Source: CAYQUC01 sp964420605 (GTDB lineage: Bacteria; Pseudomonadota; Gammaproteobacteria; UBA6429; Thiohalophilaceae). Taken from it: a stretch of 64,000 bases of DNA. Position numbers and translations under genes: made by a program. The stretch lies in the NCBI GenBank assembly GCA_964420605.1, contig CAYQUC010000004.1, positions 1 to 64,000 on the forward strand, written 5' to 3'. Under the pieces are notes generated by a model. That model had not been told where the DNA came from. It ran no database searches and saw only the letters and a program-made list of their open reading frames with translations. Below are positions 44,152-52,995 of this stretch, one piece after another. Position 1 is the first letter of the stretch; every line of letters starts with the position of its first letter.

Positions 44152-44881
44152 TTCGATATTACTTGGTGTGAACATTGATCATGTTGCAACACTACGTCAA
44201 GCACGAGGAACTGACTTTCCAGATCCTGTTATTGCAGCATCTATAGCTGAAAAAGCAGGTGCGGATGGCATAACGCTACATCTTCGAGAAGATCGACGCC
44301 ACATTCAAGATCGCGATGTTGAATTGTTAAAAAAAATGCTTAATACACCTATGAATTTAGAAATGGCTGCAACTAGCGAAATGGTTGATTTTGCTGTTAA
44401 GTTAATTCCTGAAAACTGTTGTATTGTTCCTGAACGTCGTGAAGAGCTAACAACAGAAGGTGGTCTGGATGTGGTTTCTCAAATTCCGCATATCAAACAA
44501 GCTTGTGAACGACTAGCCGATGTTGGCACTAAAGTATCATTATTTATTGATACTGATTTTTCTCAAATTGAATCTGCTGCGGAGTGCGGTGCGTCTGTAA
44601 TTGAAATTCATACCGGCCATTATGCAAGTGCGGTTGAACCTGATGATATTCGCGAACACTTGGAAAGGGTAAAAAAAGCCGTAGATTTTGGTAATAAATT
44701 AGGATTACAAGTTAATGCCGGACATGGTCTACATTACGAGAATGTACAAAATATTGTAAAAATAGATGGAATAGTTGAGCTCAATATTGGTCATTCAATT
44801 ATTTGTGATAGTATTTTTAATGGTTTAGAAAATTCAGTTAGAAATATGAAGCTGTTATTATCGAAAGGTAGTTCGGTTTGA
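44144..44881 (+). CDS. pdxJ: Pyridoxine 5'-phosphate synthase
   Basis: A 245-residue enzyme of the DXP-dependent vitamin B6 pathway. LLGVNIDHVATLRQARGTDF, GADGITLHLREDRRHIQD and the C-terminal LQVNAGHGLHYENV and ELNIGHSIICDSIFNG are diagnostic. It overlaps recO by eight bases. Confidence 0.97.
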   Translation: MDNSILLGVNIDHVATLRQARGTDFPDPVIAASIAEKAGADGITLHLREDRRHIQDRDVELLKKMLNTPMNLEMAATSEMVDFAVKLIPENCCIVPERREELTTEGGLDVVSQIPHIKQACERLADVGTKVSLFIDTDFSQIESAAECGASVIEIHTGHYASAVEPDDIREHLERVKKAVDFGNKLGLQVNAGHGLHYENVQNIVKIDGIVELNIGHSIICDSIFNGLENSVRNMKLLLSKGSSV

Positions 44882-45255
44882 TATTTGGTATTGGAACCGA
44901 TATTGTTCGGGTAGATCGTATGACTGAGAATTTAAAAAAATACGGTGATAAATTTGCTCGGCGAATTTTATCTGAACATGAATTTAAAGAATATGTTAAT
45001 AAAAAAAATCAAGCTCATTTTTTGGCGAAACGTTTTGCAGCAAAGGAAGCTGCTGCTAAAGCAATGGGCACGGGATTTATATCAGGATTAAAGTTTTCAG
45101 ATATATCGGTAGAGCATGATGAGTTGGGGAAACCGTTTTTAGTTTACTCTGGACGCGCAACAGAATTTGTTAATGAAAAGTCTATTAAAGAAAGTTACTT
45201 AAGTATAGCCGATGAGCTTGACCATGCGGTTGCATTTGTAACGCTTGAATATTAA
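44878..45255 (+). CDS. acpS: Holo-acyl-carrier-protein synthase
   Basis: A 125-residue enzyme transferring phosphopantetheine to ACP. IFGIGTDIVRVDRM holds the catalytic Asp, and FLAKRFAAKEAAAKAMGTGF the conserved Lys/Glu. It starts with TTG overlapping the pdxJ stop (TTGA). It ends the lepA-to-acpS operon. Confidence 0.95.
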   Translation: MIFGIGTDIVRVDRMTENLKKYGDKFARRILSEHEFKEYVNKKNQAHFLAKRFAAKEAAAKAMGTGFISGLKFSDISVEHDELGKPFLVYSGRATEFVNEKSIKESYLSIADELDHAVAFVTLEY

Positions 45256-45277
45256 TTAACTCTAAATTAGTTTCAAA

Positions 45278-45622
45278 TTAACTCCATGGTCTGTTTAGTA
45301 TTTGTGTAGCGTTGTTAAGAAGCTCGTGAATTGATTTTTCTACAGATTGAATATGATTTGAAATTTCATTTTCATTATTGTTTTTAACGCAGGAGTCTAA
45401 TTTAGCTGCAGCTGATTTCAAGTCTGGTACACCGCAATATGTGGTAGAGCCATATAACCGATGTGTATGTTCGCTTAATTCTTGTAATGAGTTGGCTTGG
45501 TAAGAAGCTTTGATTTTTTCGAGTGCTTGAGGTAAATCTTTAATTAACATTGTGAATAACTCTTTTGCTAATTCGGTACTACCATTAGATTTTTCGAGAG
45601 CAAGTTTAGTATTGATAATCAT
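45278..45622 (-). CDS. Stand-alone GacS/BarA-type Hpt domain protein
   Basis: A 114-residue protein consisting only of a histidine phosphotransfer domain. The phospho-accepting residue is H54 in THRLYGSTTYCGVPDLKSAA, and the YCGVP pattern is the one I associate with the C-terminal Hpt of GacS/BarA hybrid kinases. The rest of such a kinase is not nearby, though the acpS/cysM/rlmD neighbourhood often holds a gacS/barA gene. It may relay phosphate between a kinase elsewhere and UvrY/GacA. Convergent with acpS, divergent from cysM. Confidence 0.82.
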   Translation of the reverse strand: MIINTKLALEKSNGSTELAKELFTMLIKDLPQALEKIKASYQANSLQELSEHTHRLYGSTTYCGVPDLKSAAAKLDSCVKNNNENEISNHIQSVEKSIHELLNNATQILNRPWS

Positions 45623-45729
45623 TTGTTATTTATAATCAGTTGAATTAATGTGCTTTTAAGTGCCTAAAAGAAAACTAAATTTAGTATAAAAAAACATTAT
45701 AATATAACTTATGGCGCAAGAGAAGATTT

Positions 45730-46623
45730 ATGAACTATCCAACGATTGAAGATTTTATAGGCAAAACACCATTGGTTCGTTTGCAGCGAATCAATAAAGA
45801 GTCCAGTAATGTTATTCTTGTTAAGTTGGAGGGTAATAATCCCGCAGGTTCTGTTAAAGATAGACCTGCTCTGAGTATGATTCAGGAAGCTGAAAATCGT
45901 CATTCGATTAAACCGGGCGATACCTTGATCGAAGCAACCAGTGGTAATACCGGTATTGCGCTGGCTATGGCTGCAGCGATTAAAGGCTATCGTTTAATAT
46001 TAATTATGCCTGATAATATGAGTATTGAGCGGCGCACCGTTATGAAAGCTTATGGAGCTGAAATAGTATTTGTGTCAAAAGAGTCGAGTATGGAAGGTGC
46101 GCGCGATTTAGCGGATGAAATGCAAAAACAAGGAAAAGGCACTGTACTTGATCAATTTTCAAATCAGGATAACCCATTGTCACATTATAAAACAACTGGC
46201 CCAGAAATATGGAATGATACTAATGGAAAAATAACACATTTTGTGAGTGCGATGGGTACCACCGGTACCATTATGGGGATATCTAAATACTTAAAAGAAC
46301 AAAATTCCAATATTGAAATTGTTGGTGTTCAACCTGAAGAAGGTGCCAGTATTCCAGGCATTCGGCGTTGGCCAAAAGAATATTTACCAAAAATATTCGA
46401 TTCCAAACGAGTAGATAAAACAATTGATGTTAGTCAGTCCGATGCTGAAGTAATTACTCGATCTTTAGCTCATTCTGAAGGGATTTTTTGTGGTATTTCT
46501 TCTGGCGGTGCAGTTGCTGCTGCATTAAAGCTATCTAAACAAGTCACAAATGCTGTTATAGTCGTAATCATTTGTGACCGCGGCGATCGGTATTTATCAA
46601 CAGGAATATTTCCTGAAGCGTAA
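45730..46623 (+). CDS. cysM: Cysteine synthase B
   Basis: A 297-residue PLP enzyme joining O-acetylserine and sulfide or thiosulfate. The Schiff-base Lys is K43 in NNPAGSVKDRPALSM, and the phosphate loop is EATSGNTGIALAMAAAI. The CysM-type region RRWPKEYLPKIFD argues for CysM over CysK. It precedes rlmD, a conserved pair. Confidence 0.96.
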   Translation: MNYPTIEDFIGKTPLVRLQRINKESSNVILVKLEGNNPAGSVKDRPALSMIQEAENRHSIKPGDTLIEATSGNTGIALAMAAAIKGYRLILIMPDNMSIERRTVMKAYGAEIVFVSKESSMEGARDLADEMQKQGKGTVLDQFSNQDNPLSHYKTTGPEIWNDTNGKITHFVSAMGTTGTIMGISKYLKEQNSNIEIVGVQPEEGASIPGIRRWPKEYLPKIFDSKRVDKTIDVSQSDAEVITRSLAHSEGIFCGISSGGAVAAALKLSKQVTNAVIVVIICDRGDRYLSTGIFPEA

Positions 46624-46659
46624 CCCAGAACTATAATAGAGTTAAATTTAAGAAAAAAT

Positions 46660-47985
46660 ATGTCTAGACGTAGAAAACAAAAAAATAGTGCTCCAGTAGC
46701 AGCACATGTAGATTCATTAAATACTGAGTGTCAGGGAGTTGCTAGAGTAAATGATAAAGTGACATTTATTACTCAGTCTTTACCTGGTGAAGAGGTACTC
46801 TTAGAATACACTAAAAAACATTCACGCTATGATGTTGCAAAAACCATTGAGGTTATAGCGCCATCGAGTGAACGTATTGAACCAAAATGCGAACATTTTA
46901 CAATGTGTGGCGGCTGTCAACTACAACACATGTCATCTGAGTACCAAATCACTCAAAAACAAACTATTTTAATTGAGCAGTTTAAAAATATTTCAAAAAT
47001 AGAGCTGAATAATGTTGAACCGGCAATTACGGGGGAATCATGGGGTTACAGACGTAAAGCACGATTAGGTGTTCGTTTTGTACGTAAAAAAGAACGAGTT
47101 TTAGTTGGCTTTAGAGAACGTAATGGACGTTTTTTGGCTGATTTGTCAAAATGTGTTGTACTTCATAAGTCTGTCGGATTACATTTATTGGATCTAGCTG
47201 ATTTAATTCAGTCTCTGGATGCATTCGATAAAATTGCTCAAATCGAAGTGGCCGTAGGTGATTCTAATTCAGCTTTGGTATTTAGAAATCTTGTACCGTT
47301 AGTTGATAACGATACTGAAAAATTAGTGGCCTTTGCCAAAAAATTTAATTTCGACATATATTGTCAACCAAGTGGCCCTGATAGTGTTTATGTTGTTTAC
47401 CCAGAAAATCCTAAATTAGATTATTCTTTACCTGAACACAATTTACATTTCGATTTTGAACCGAGTATGTTTACTCAAGTTAATTATGATATTAATCATA
47501 AAATGATTTCTAAAGCACTTGAGTTATTAGATTTAAATGAGACTGATTCAGTTTTAGATTTATTTTGTGGCTTAGGCAATTTTAGTTTACCGATATCAAA
47601 ATTTTCTAATAATGTAGTTGGTATAGAAGGTGATTTAAAGTTAGTAGAACAAGCTTATCATAATGCATCTTTAAATAACATACAAAATGCTCAATTTTAT
47701 GTTGCAAACTTGATGGAAGATTTTACTCAACTGGCGTGGTTTAGAAATAAAAAATATACGAAGATATTAATTGATCCTCCACGTACGGGCGCAGAATTGA
47801 TTGTGAAAGATATCGCTAAATTAAATGCGAATAAAATCGTTTACGTATCTTGTAATCCTGCAACATTAGCTCGTGATGCTGGAATATTAGTACATGAATG
47901 TGGTTATAAACTTGAAACTGCAGGTGTTATGGACATGTTTCCTCATACTGCTCATGTTGAATCTATCGCATTGTTTACTAAGTAA
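46660..47985 (+). CDS. rlmD: 23S rRNA (uracil-1939-C5)-methyltransferase
   Basis: A 441-residue protein. An N-terminal TRAM domain is followed by the Fe-S cluster Cys residues (C77, C83, C86 in CEHFTMCGGCQ and one near 163) and a SAM-dependent domain with VLDLFCGLGNFSLPIS and the catalytic Cys in VSCNPATLARD. Methylates 23S rRNA at U1939. Confidence 0.95.
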   Translation: MSRRRKQKNSAPVAAHVDSLNTECQGVARVNDKVTFITQSLPGEEVLLEYTKKHSRYDVAKTIEVIAPSSERIEPKCEHFTMCGGCQLQHMSSEYQITQKQTILIEQFKNISKIELNNVEPAITGESWGYRRKARLGVRFVRKKERVLVGFRERNGRFLADLSKCVVLHKSVGLHLLDLADLIQSLDAFDKIAQIEVAVGDSNSALVFRNLVPLVDNDTEKLVAFAKKFNFDIYCQPSGPDSVYVVYPENPKLDYSLPEHNLHFDFEPSMFTQVNYDINHKMISKALELLDLNETDSVLDLFCGLGNFSLPISKFSNNVVGIEGDLKLVEQAYHNASLNNIQNAQFYVANLMEDFTQLAWFRNKKYTKILIDPPRTGAELIVKDIAKLNANKIVYVSCNPATLARDAGILVHECGYKLETAGVMDMFPHTAHVESIALFTK

Positions 47986-48005
47986 TTATAAATTTTAGGC
48001 TAACT

Positions 48006-48473
48006 ATGGCTATTGAGATTGAAAGAAAATTTTTGTTAAAAAATGATTCTTGGCGTAATGTCTGCTCTGATGGAAAAAAATATGTACAGGGCTATATTCA
48101 TGGCGCTAAGTTGGCTTCTGTCCGCGTGAGACTTGAAGGGGATGATGCCTTTATTAATATAAAAAGTTTAACATTGGGAATTGTTCGATCTGAATATGAG
48201 TATCCTATTCCAAAAAGTGATGCTATCGAGTTGTTGGACAATTTATGTTTAAAACCCTTAATAGTCAAAACACGGTATATTGTGGTACATGAAAACCATC
48301 AATGGGAAATAGATGAATTTGAAGAAGAAAACACTGGATTAATTGTTGCTGAAATCGAGCTTAGTTCAGAGCATGAAAATTTTAACTGTCCTGATTTTAT
48401 TTCGGAAGAAGTATCGGATGATGCCCGATATTATAATGTGAACCTTGTAGAACATCCTTATAAGTTATGGTAA
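48006..48473 (+). CDS. CYTH-domain protein (probable inorganic triphosphatase)
   Basis: A 155-residue protein opening with EIERKFLL, the CYTH signature, followed by VRVRLEGDDAFINIKS and a C-terminal WEIDEFEEENTGLIVAEIEL. Single-domain bacterial CYTH proteins are mostly triphosphatases using Mg2+. Its stop overlaps the L,D-transpeptidase gene by seven bases, suggesting a coupled pair. Confidence 0.9.
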   Translation: MAIEIERKFLLKNDSWRNVCSDGKKYVQGYIHGAKLASVRVRLEGDDAFINIKSLTLGIVRSEYEYPIPKSDAIELLDNLCLKPLIVKTRYIVVHENHQWEIDEFEEENTGLIVAEIELSSEHENFNCPDFISEEVSDDARYYNVNLVEHPYKLW

Positions 48474-48982
48474 GTATCATAGAAAATCCAGTTGAAATTA
48501 TTGTTTCTATAGAAACACAACGAATACAATTAGTAAAAGCTCGTAAAATTATTTTTGAGAGAAAGGTATCGACTGCCAAAAATGGTGCTGGTGAATTATT
48601 TGGTAGTGAATGTACTCCTCGTGGGCGGCATGTTATCCGTGCTAAAGTTGGAGCAAATGCAGTTGAAAATAGTGTCTTTGTTGCTCGGCGTGAAACATCG
48701 GAAATTTATTCTACTGAATTACGAAATGCATATCCTAATCGAGATTGGATCTTAACTAGAATTATGTGGCTCAGTGGTCTTGAACGACACAAGAACCGCA
48801 TGGGCAATGTTGATACCATGAGACGTTATATCTATATTCACGGTTGTCCAAACGAGGATGAAATGGGTGTACCAAGTTCTCACGGTTGTATTAAAATGCG
48901 CAATATTGATGTAATTAAGCTTTTTAGCTTGGTAGATGTTGGAACAATAGTCACAATCAACGATTCATTAATACGGGAGTAG
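48467..48982 (+). CDS. L,D-transpeptidase (YkuD family) without signal peptide
   Basis: A 171-residue YkuD-domain protein. The catalytic motif is HGCPNEDEMGVPSSHGCIKM (H125, H139, C141). It begins VSIIENPVEIIVSIETQRIQ with no hydrophobic leader, so if it works on peptidoglycan it must be exported another way or act in the cytoplasm. I see no better upstream start. Coupled to the CYTH gene and followed, after 120 bases, by nagZ. Confidence 0.9.
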   Translation: MVSIIENPVEIIVSIETQRIQLVKARKIIFERKVSTAKNGAGELFGSECTPRGRHVIRAKVGANAVENSVFVARRETSEIYSTELRNAYPNRDWILTRIMWLSGLERHKNRMGNVDTMRRYIYIHGCPNEDEMGVPSSHGCIKMRNIDVIKLFSLVDVGTIVTINDSLIRE

Positions 48983-49024
48983 ACAAGCTAGCTTAATTAC
49001 ATTTAAAATTGCTTAACTAGATAG

Positions 49025-49038
49025 GCCTAAATTTAGGC
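49025..49038. repeat. 14-base perfect palindrome
   Basis: GCCTAAATTTAGGC lies between the L,D-transpeptidase and nagZ. No T run follows, so it may be a protein-binding site rather than a terminator. Confidence 0.4.
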
Positions 49039-49102
49039 TAATTCTAAATTATTCAATTTAAACTTGAAATATAGTGTTAAGTAAACAGTTTGGGGATGTG
49101 GT

Positions 49103-50146
49103 ATGTCGCTTGGACCAATAATGCTGGATATAGCTGGTGTTGAGCTTGATCAGAATGATCGTGAGATTTTATCTCACCCTTCTGTGGGTGGCGTTATTTT
49201 ATTTTCTCGTAACTATGAGTCGCGAGAACAGTTAAAAAATTTAGTAGAACAAATTCATTGTTTACGATCTCCAAGATTGCTGGTTGCAGTCGATCACGAA
49301 GGTGGTCGGGTTCAGCGGTTTCGTGATGGTTTCACCAATTTACCCAGTGCCTCCACCTATGGTTTGCTTTATGAGCAAGATCCTAAAATTGCTCGTGAAT
49401 GTTCTTATGCTGGTGGTTGGATTTTGGCATCTGAATTACGAGCTGTCGATATCGACTTTAGTTTTGCACCGGTTTTGGATTTAAATCGAAACTTAAGTAG
49501 TGTTATTGGTGATCGAGCATTTCATTGTTCACCCGAGGTGGTAGCCCATTTAGCATCAGTATTTATGAGGGCAATGAATGATGCGGGAATGGCTGCAACA
49601 GGTAAACATTTCCCAGGGCATGGTGGGGTTGAGCTAGATTCTCACACCGATATTCCTGTTGATACTCGTGATTATAGTTCAATTTTTAAAGAAGATTTAC
49701 CCGTTTTTAAAAGACTCATCGATCAAGGTCTAAATGCTATTATGCCGGCGCATGTTATATATAAAAATGTAGATTCTAATGCAGCCGGTTTTTCATCATT
49801 TTGGTTACAAGACGTGTTGCGAGAACGACTTGGCTTTGATGGTACAATATTTAGCGATGATTTAAATATGGTTGGTGCATCGTCTATTAGTCAGAATTAT
49901 TGTGAACGCGCATTTCAAGCACTACAAGCTGGTTGTGATATGGTTTTAATTTGTAATAATAGACCAGCTGCAATAGAAATTGTTGAAGGCCAAAATTATT
50001 ATACAAGCCCAGCATCAAAAATGCGTTATAGCCAGATGCAGGGACGGAAAAGTATAAAATATTCGGATTTACTACAAGATCCTAAATGGAAAAAGTATGT
50101 TAATTATTTAGAAGAACATACTGATAATTTAATGACACAAATATAA
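49103..50146 (+). CDS. nagZ: Beta-N-acetylhexosaminidase NagZ
   Basis: A 347-residue GH3 enzyme cleaving GlcNAc from anhydro-muropeptides in peptidoglycan recycling. LVAVDHEGGRVQRFR, KHFPGHGGVELDSHTDIP (with the catalytic His) and TIFSDDLNMVGASSI (with the nucleophile Asp) are present. Together with mupP at 60263 it shows a recycling pathway. Confidence 0.96.
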   Translation: MSLGPIMLDIAGVELDQNDREILSHPSVGGVILFSRNYESREQLKNLVEQIHCLRSPRLLVAVDHEGGRVQRFRDGFTNLPSASTYGLLYEQDPKIARECSYAGGWILASELRAVDIDFSFAPVLDLNRNLSSVIGDRAFHCSPEVVAHLASVFMRAMNDAGMAATGKHFPGHGGVELDSHTDIPVDTRDYSSIFKEDLPVFKRLIDQGLNAIMPAHVIYKNVDSNAAGFSSFWLQDVLRERLGFDGTIFSDDLNMVGASSISQNYCERAFQALQAGCDMVLICNNRPAAIEIVEGQNYYTSPASKMRYSQMQGRKSIKYSDLLQDPKWKKYVNYLEEHTDNLMTQI

Positions 50147-50161
50147 TATTAAGGCTTATAT

Positions 50162-51259
50162 ATGGAATACATAAATTCACTTTTTGCTCAATTTAGTCTC
50201 AAAGATGATGCTTGGATAGTTCAAGTGTTTATCGTTATATTTTTAAGTCTTGTGATTAATTTTTTCCAGGTTAAATTACTAAAACGAATTGAAAATCAAT
50301 TAAGTAAAAATAAACTTAAATGGGATGACGCTATAATATTTGCTATTCGTCGACCGTTGAGTTATTTAATTTGGATTTTAGGTGTCACATTTGCTGCCGA
50401 TGTTATAGCAATGAAATCAGAGTCGTCCATATTCGATAATGTTGCAGCCATACGTGAAGTTGGTGTTATTGTCACTTTGGCTTGGGTGATAATTCGGTTT
50501 ATAAATATAGTAGAAACTAAAATTATCTCTGTTAGCAATAAAGATAAAATTGATAAAACGACAGCTGATGCTATTAGTAAGTTATTACGTATATCAGTCA
50601 TTATAACTACGGCACTTGTGGTATTACAAACATTTGGCTTTAGTATATCCGGTGTCCTTGCTTTTGGTGGGATTGGTGGCTTAGCAGTAGGTTTTGCTGC
50701 GAAAGATATGCTTTCAAATTTTTTTGGTGGCTTTATGATCTATATGGACCGACCATTTTCTGTAGGTGATTGGATTCGATCTCCTGACAGGAATATTGAA
50801 GGAACGGTAGAAAAAATAGGGTGGCGATTAACGTGTATCCGAACCTTTGATAAACGACCACTATATGTACCAAATTCAACATTTACTAGTATTGCTGTTG
50901 AAAACCCATCAAGAATGAGTCATCGTCGAATTTATGAAACGATTGGTGTTCGTTATAATGATGCAGATAAGTTGCAAAATATCATTACTCAAGTTAAAGA
51001 AATGTTAAAGTCTCATGATGAGATAGAACAAAACCAAACGATGATAGTTAACTTTAATAAATTTTCTGCATCATCATTAGATTTTTTTATTTATACTTTT
51101 ACAAAAACAACAGATTGGATTCAGTATCACGAAATAAAGCAAGATGTTTTATTGAAAATAAATGATATTATTACTGATAATAATGCTGAAATTGCATTTC
51201 CAACATCAACGGTTTATCTACCTGATGCTCCTCAATTCTCAGGTTTGAGTGAAAACTAA
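50162..51259 (+). CDS. Small-conductance mechanosensitive channel (MscS family)
   Basis: A 365-residue membrane protein. Hydrophobic segments near 18-38, 66-84, 100-118 and 142-160 are followed by the pore helix (FGGIGGLAVGFAAKDMLSNF) and the beta-domain entrance (DRPFSVGDWIRS, VEKIGWRLTCIRTFDKRPLY). It releases solutes under osmotic downshock. It starts 15 bases after nagZ. Confidence 0.94.
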   Translation: MEYINSLFAQFSLKDDAWIVQVFIVIFLSLVINFFQVKLLKRIENQLSKNKLKWDDAIIFAIRRPLSYLIWILGVTFAADVIAMKSESSIFDNVAAIREVGVIVTLAWVIIRFINIVETKIISVSNKDKIDKTTADAISKLLRISVIITTALVVLQTFGFSISGVLAFGGIGGLAVGFAAKDMLSNFFGGFMIYMDRPFSVGDWIRSPDRNIEGTVEKIGWRLTCIRTFDKRPLYVPNSTFTSIAVENPSRMSHRRIYETIGVRYNDADKLQNIITQVKEMLKSHDEIEQNQTMIVNFNKFSASSLDFFIYTFTKTTDWIQYHEIKQDVLLKINDIITDNNAEIAFPTSTVYLPDAPQFSGLSEN

Positions 51260-51296
51260 TAACGCGTAAGCTATAAATATAAGTAGGTACGATTGA

Positions 51297-51665
51297 ATGG
51301 CAAATAAACTAATGATAGTGATGGTAAATACTGACCCAACAAAACCTGCGGAACTGGGTGCTCCTTTTTTTCAAGCTACTATTGCTGCTGCTATGGAATA
51401 TCAGGTTGAAGTCGTATTAACTGGTGGTGCCGGTGAATTGGCAAAAAAAGGTGTCGCTGAAAAACTTTATGTTCAAGAGGGAAGTGCTAAAACTGTGTAT
51501 GACTTTATAAAAGATGCACACGAAGCTGGAGCTGTTTTTAAAATATGCACACCCACATTAGAACTATGGGGTGATGATTTAATTCCTGAAATTGATGAAA
51601 CAGTTGGTGGCGCTTATTTAATAAGTCAGGCTATGGATGATGATACGGTTACTTTTACATACTAA
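51297..51665 (+). CDS. DsrE-like sulfur-relay family protein
   Basis: A 122-residue protein of the DsrE/DsrF fold: LMIVMVNTDPTKPAELGAPF, then VEVVLTGGAGELAKKGVAEK and AGAVFKICTPTLELWG with a conserved Cys at 84. Relatives act in sulfur transfer, or are of unknown role and annotated as peroxiredoxin-like. No dsr genes are near. Confidence 0.82.
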   Translation: MANKLMIVMVNTDPTKPAELGAPFFQATIAAAMEYQVEVVLTGGAGELAKKGVAEKLYVQEGSAKTVYDFIKDAHEAGAVFKICTPTLELWGDDLIPEIDETVGGAYLISQAMDDDTVTFTY

Positions 51666-51681
51666 AAAATAAAGGTGTTAT

Positions 51682-52230
51682 ATGTCTACAACCGTTAATT
51701 TTCAACAAGTTTTAAATGATGCTGATTGTTTATATACGCAAACTGAGGTGGAGTTGGCGTTGGATAATATGGCTATAGCAATAACAAATGAGTTTAAAGA
51801 TAAAAATCCAATAATTCTTTGTGTTTTAACTGGTGCGATTATTTCAGTGGGACACCTTTTAACACGTCTAAATTTTCAGCTTCAAATCGACTATATTCAC
51901 GCAACTCGATATAAAAATGGTATTGCTGGAGGAGATATTCAATGGATTTCTGAACCTCGGCTGGACATTCAGAATCGCAATATTTTAATCGTTGATGATA
52001 TATTCGATGAAGGAATGACATTACAAGAAATAATAAAGTATTGTGAAACTAAACAAGCGAAGAGTATACAATCGGCAGTTTTAGTGAATAAATTACACGA
52101 ACGAAAAGTTGATTTGGAGGCCAATTTTATTGGCTTAAATGTAGTAGACCGATATTTATTTGGTTATGGTATGGATTATAAAAGTTATTTACGTAATGCA
52201 CCGGGTATATATGCTGTTAAGGGGTTATAA
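51682..52230 (+). CDS. hpt: Hypoxanthine-guanine phosphoribosyltransferase
   Basis: A 182-residue purine salvage enzyme. The PRPP-binding motif is ILIVDDIFDEGMTLQEI, with early PIILCVLTGAIISVGHLLTR and a C-terminal VDRYLFGYGMDYKSYLRN. It converts hypoxanthine plus PRPP to IMP. It starts 16 bases after the DsrE-like gene and ends three bases before mtnP, whose product hypoxanthine it can use. Confidence 0.94.
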   Translation: MSTTVNFQQVLNDADCLYTQTEVELALDNMAIAITNEFKDKNPIILCVLTGAIISVGHLLTRLNFQLQIDYIHATRYKNGIAGGDIQWISEPRLDIQNRNILIVDDIFDEGMTLQEIIKYCETKQAKSIQSAVLVNKLHERKVDLEANFIGLNVVDRYLFGYGMDYKSYLRNAPGIYAVKGL

Positions 52231-52233
52231 GCT

Positions 52234-52995
52234 GTGAGTAATTTTGCAATTATTGGTGGTACTGGATTAACTTCACTGAATAACCTTAAAATACTGAATC
52301 AGGATATTGTTCAAACACCTTATGGTGAACCTTCCGGAGCGTTGATAACAGGAGAGTTGAATGGGATAGAAATTTTATTTTTAGCTCGGCATGGGCATGA
52401 GCATACCATTCCTCCTCATAGAGTCAATTATCGAGCAAACCTGTGGGCCTTGCATAATGCGGGAGTGACGCATGTAATTGCCATAAATGCTGTTGGTGGT
52501 ATTAGTTCAGAATATGAACCTATGAGACTAGCGGTACCGGATCAATTAATAGATTATACCCATTCGCGTGACAATACCTTTTTTGATCTTAATTTAGAAG
52601 AAGTTGTTCATATCGATTTTACTGAACCTTACTGTCGTTCATTACGAAATTTGATACTATCAAAGGCTAAGAGTAATAATATAGACATAATTAAATCCGG
52701 GACATATGCTGCGACACAAGGCCCAAGGCTTGAAAGCATAGCAGAAATTAATAAACTTGAAAAAGAAGGTTGTGATATTGTTGGTATGACAGGAATGCCT
52801 GAAGCGGCCTTAGCTAAAGAATTGGGTGTGAGCTATGCTTGTCTTGCTGTTGTAGCAAACTTTGCCGCTGGTAAAAGTGATAGCGCTATTACCATGGATA
52901 TCATTGAACAAAACTTACTTGAGGGCATGGTTGTCGTAAAACAATTATTAGAAATAATTATTCCTGATATGGGGTTGTTAAGCAAAAGTAAGTAA
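52234..52995 (+). CDS. mtnP: S-methyl-5'-thioinosine phosphorylase
   Basis: A 253-residue nucleoside phosphorylase starting with GTG. FAIIGGTGLTSL, FLARHGHEHTIPPHRVNYRA and VGMTGMPEAALAKELGVSYA are family motifs. The base-recognition segment reads VVANFAAGKSDS with Asn (N209), where methylthioadenosine phosphorylases have Asp. The same pattern is known in P. aeruginosa PA3004, which uses methylthioinosine. It is directly after hpt. The matching deaminase is at 61707. Confidence 0.9.
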   Translation: MSNFAIIGGTGLTSLNNLKILNQDIVQTPYGEPSGALITGELNGIEILFLARHGHEHTIPPHRVNYRANLWALHNAGVTHVIAINAVGGISSEYEPMRLAVPDQLIDYTHSRDNTFFDLNLEEVVHIDFTEPYCRSLRNLILSKAKSNNIDIIKSGTYAATQGPRLESIAEINKLEKEGCDIVGMTGMPEAALAKELGVSYACLAVVANFAAGKSDSAITMDIIEQNLLEGMVVVKQLLEIIIPDMGLLSKSK

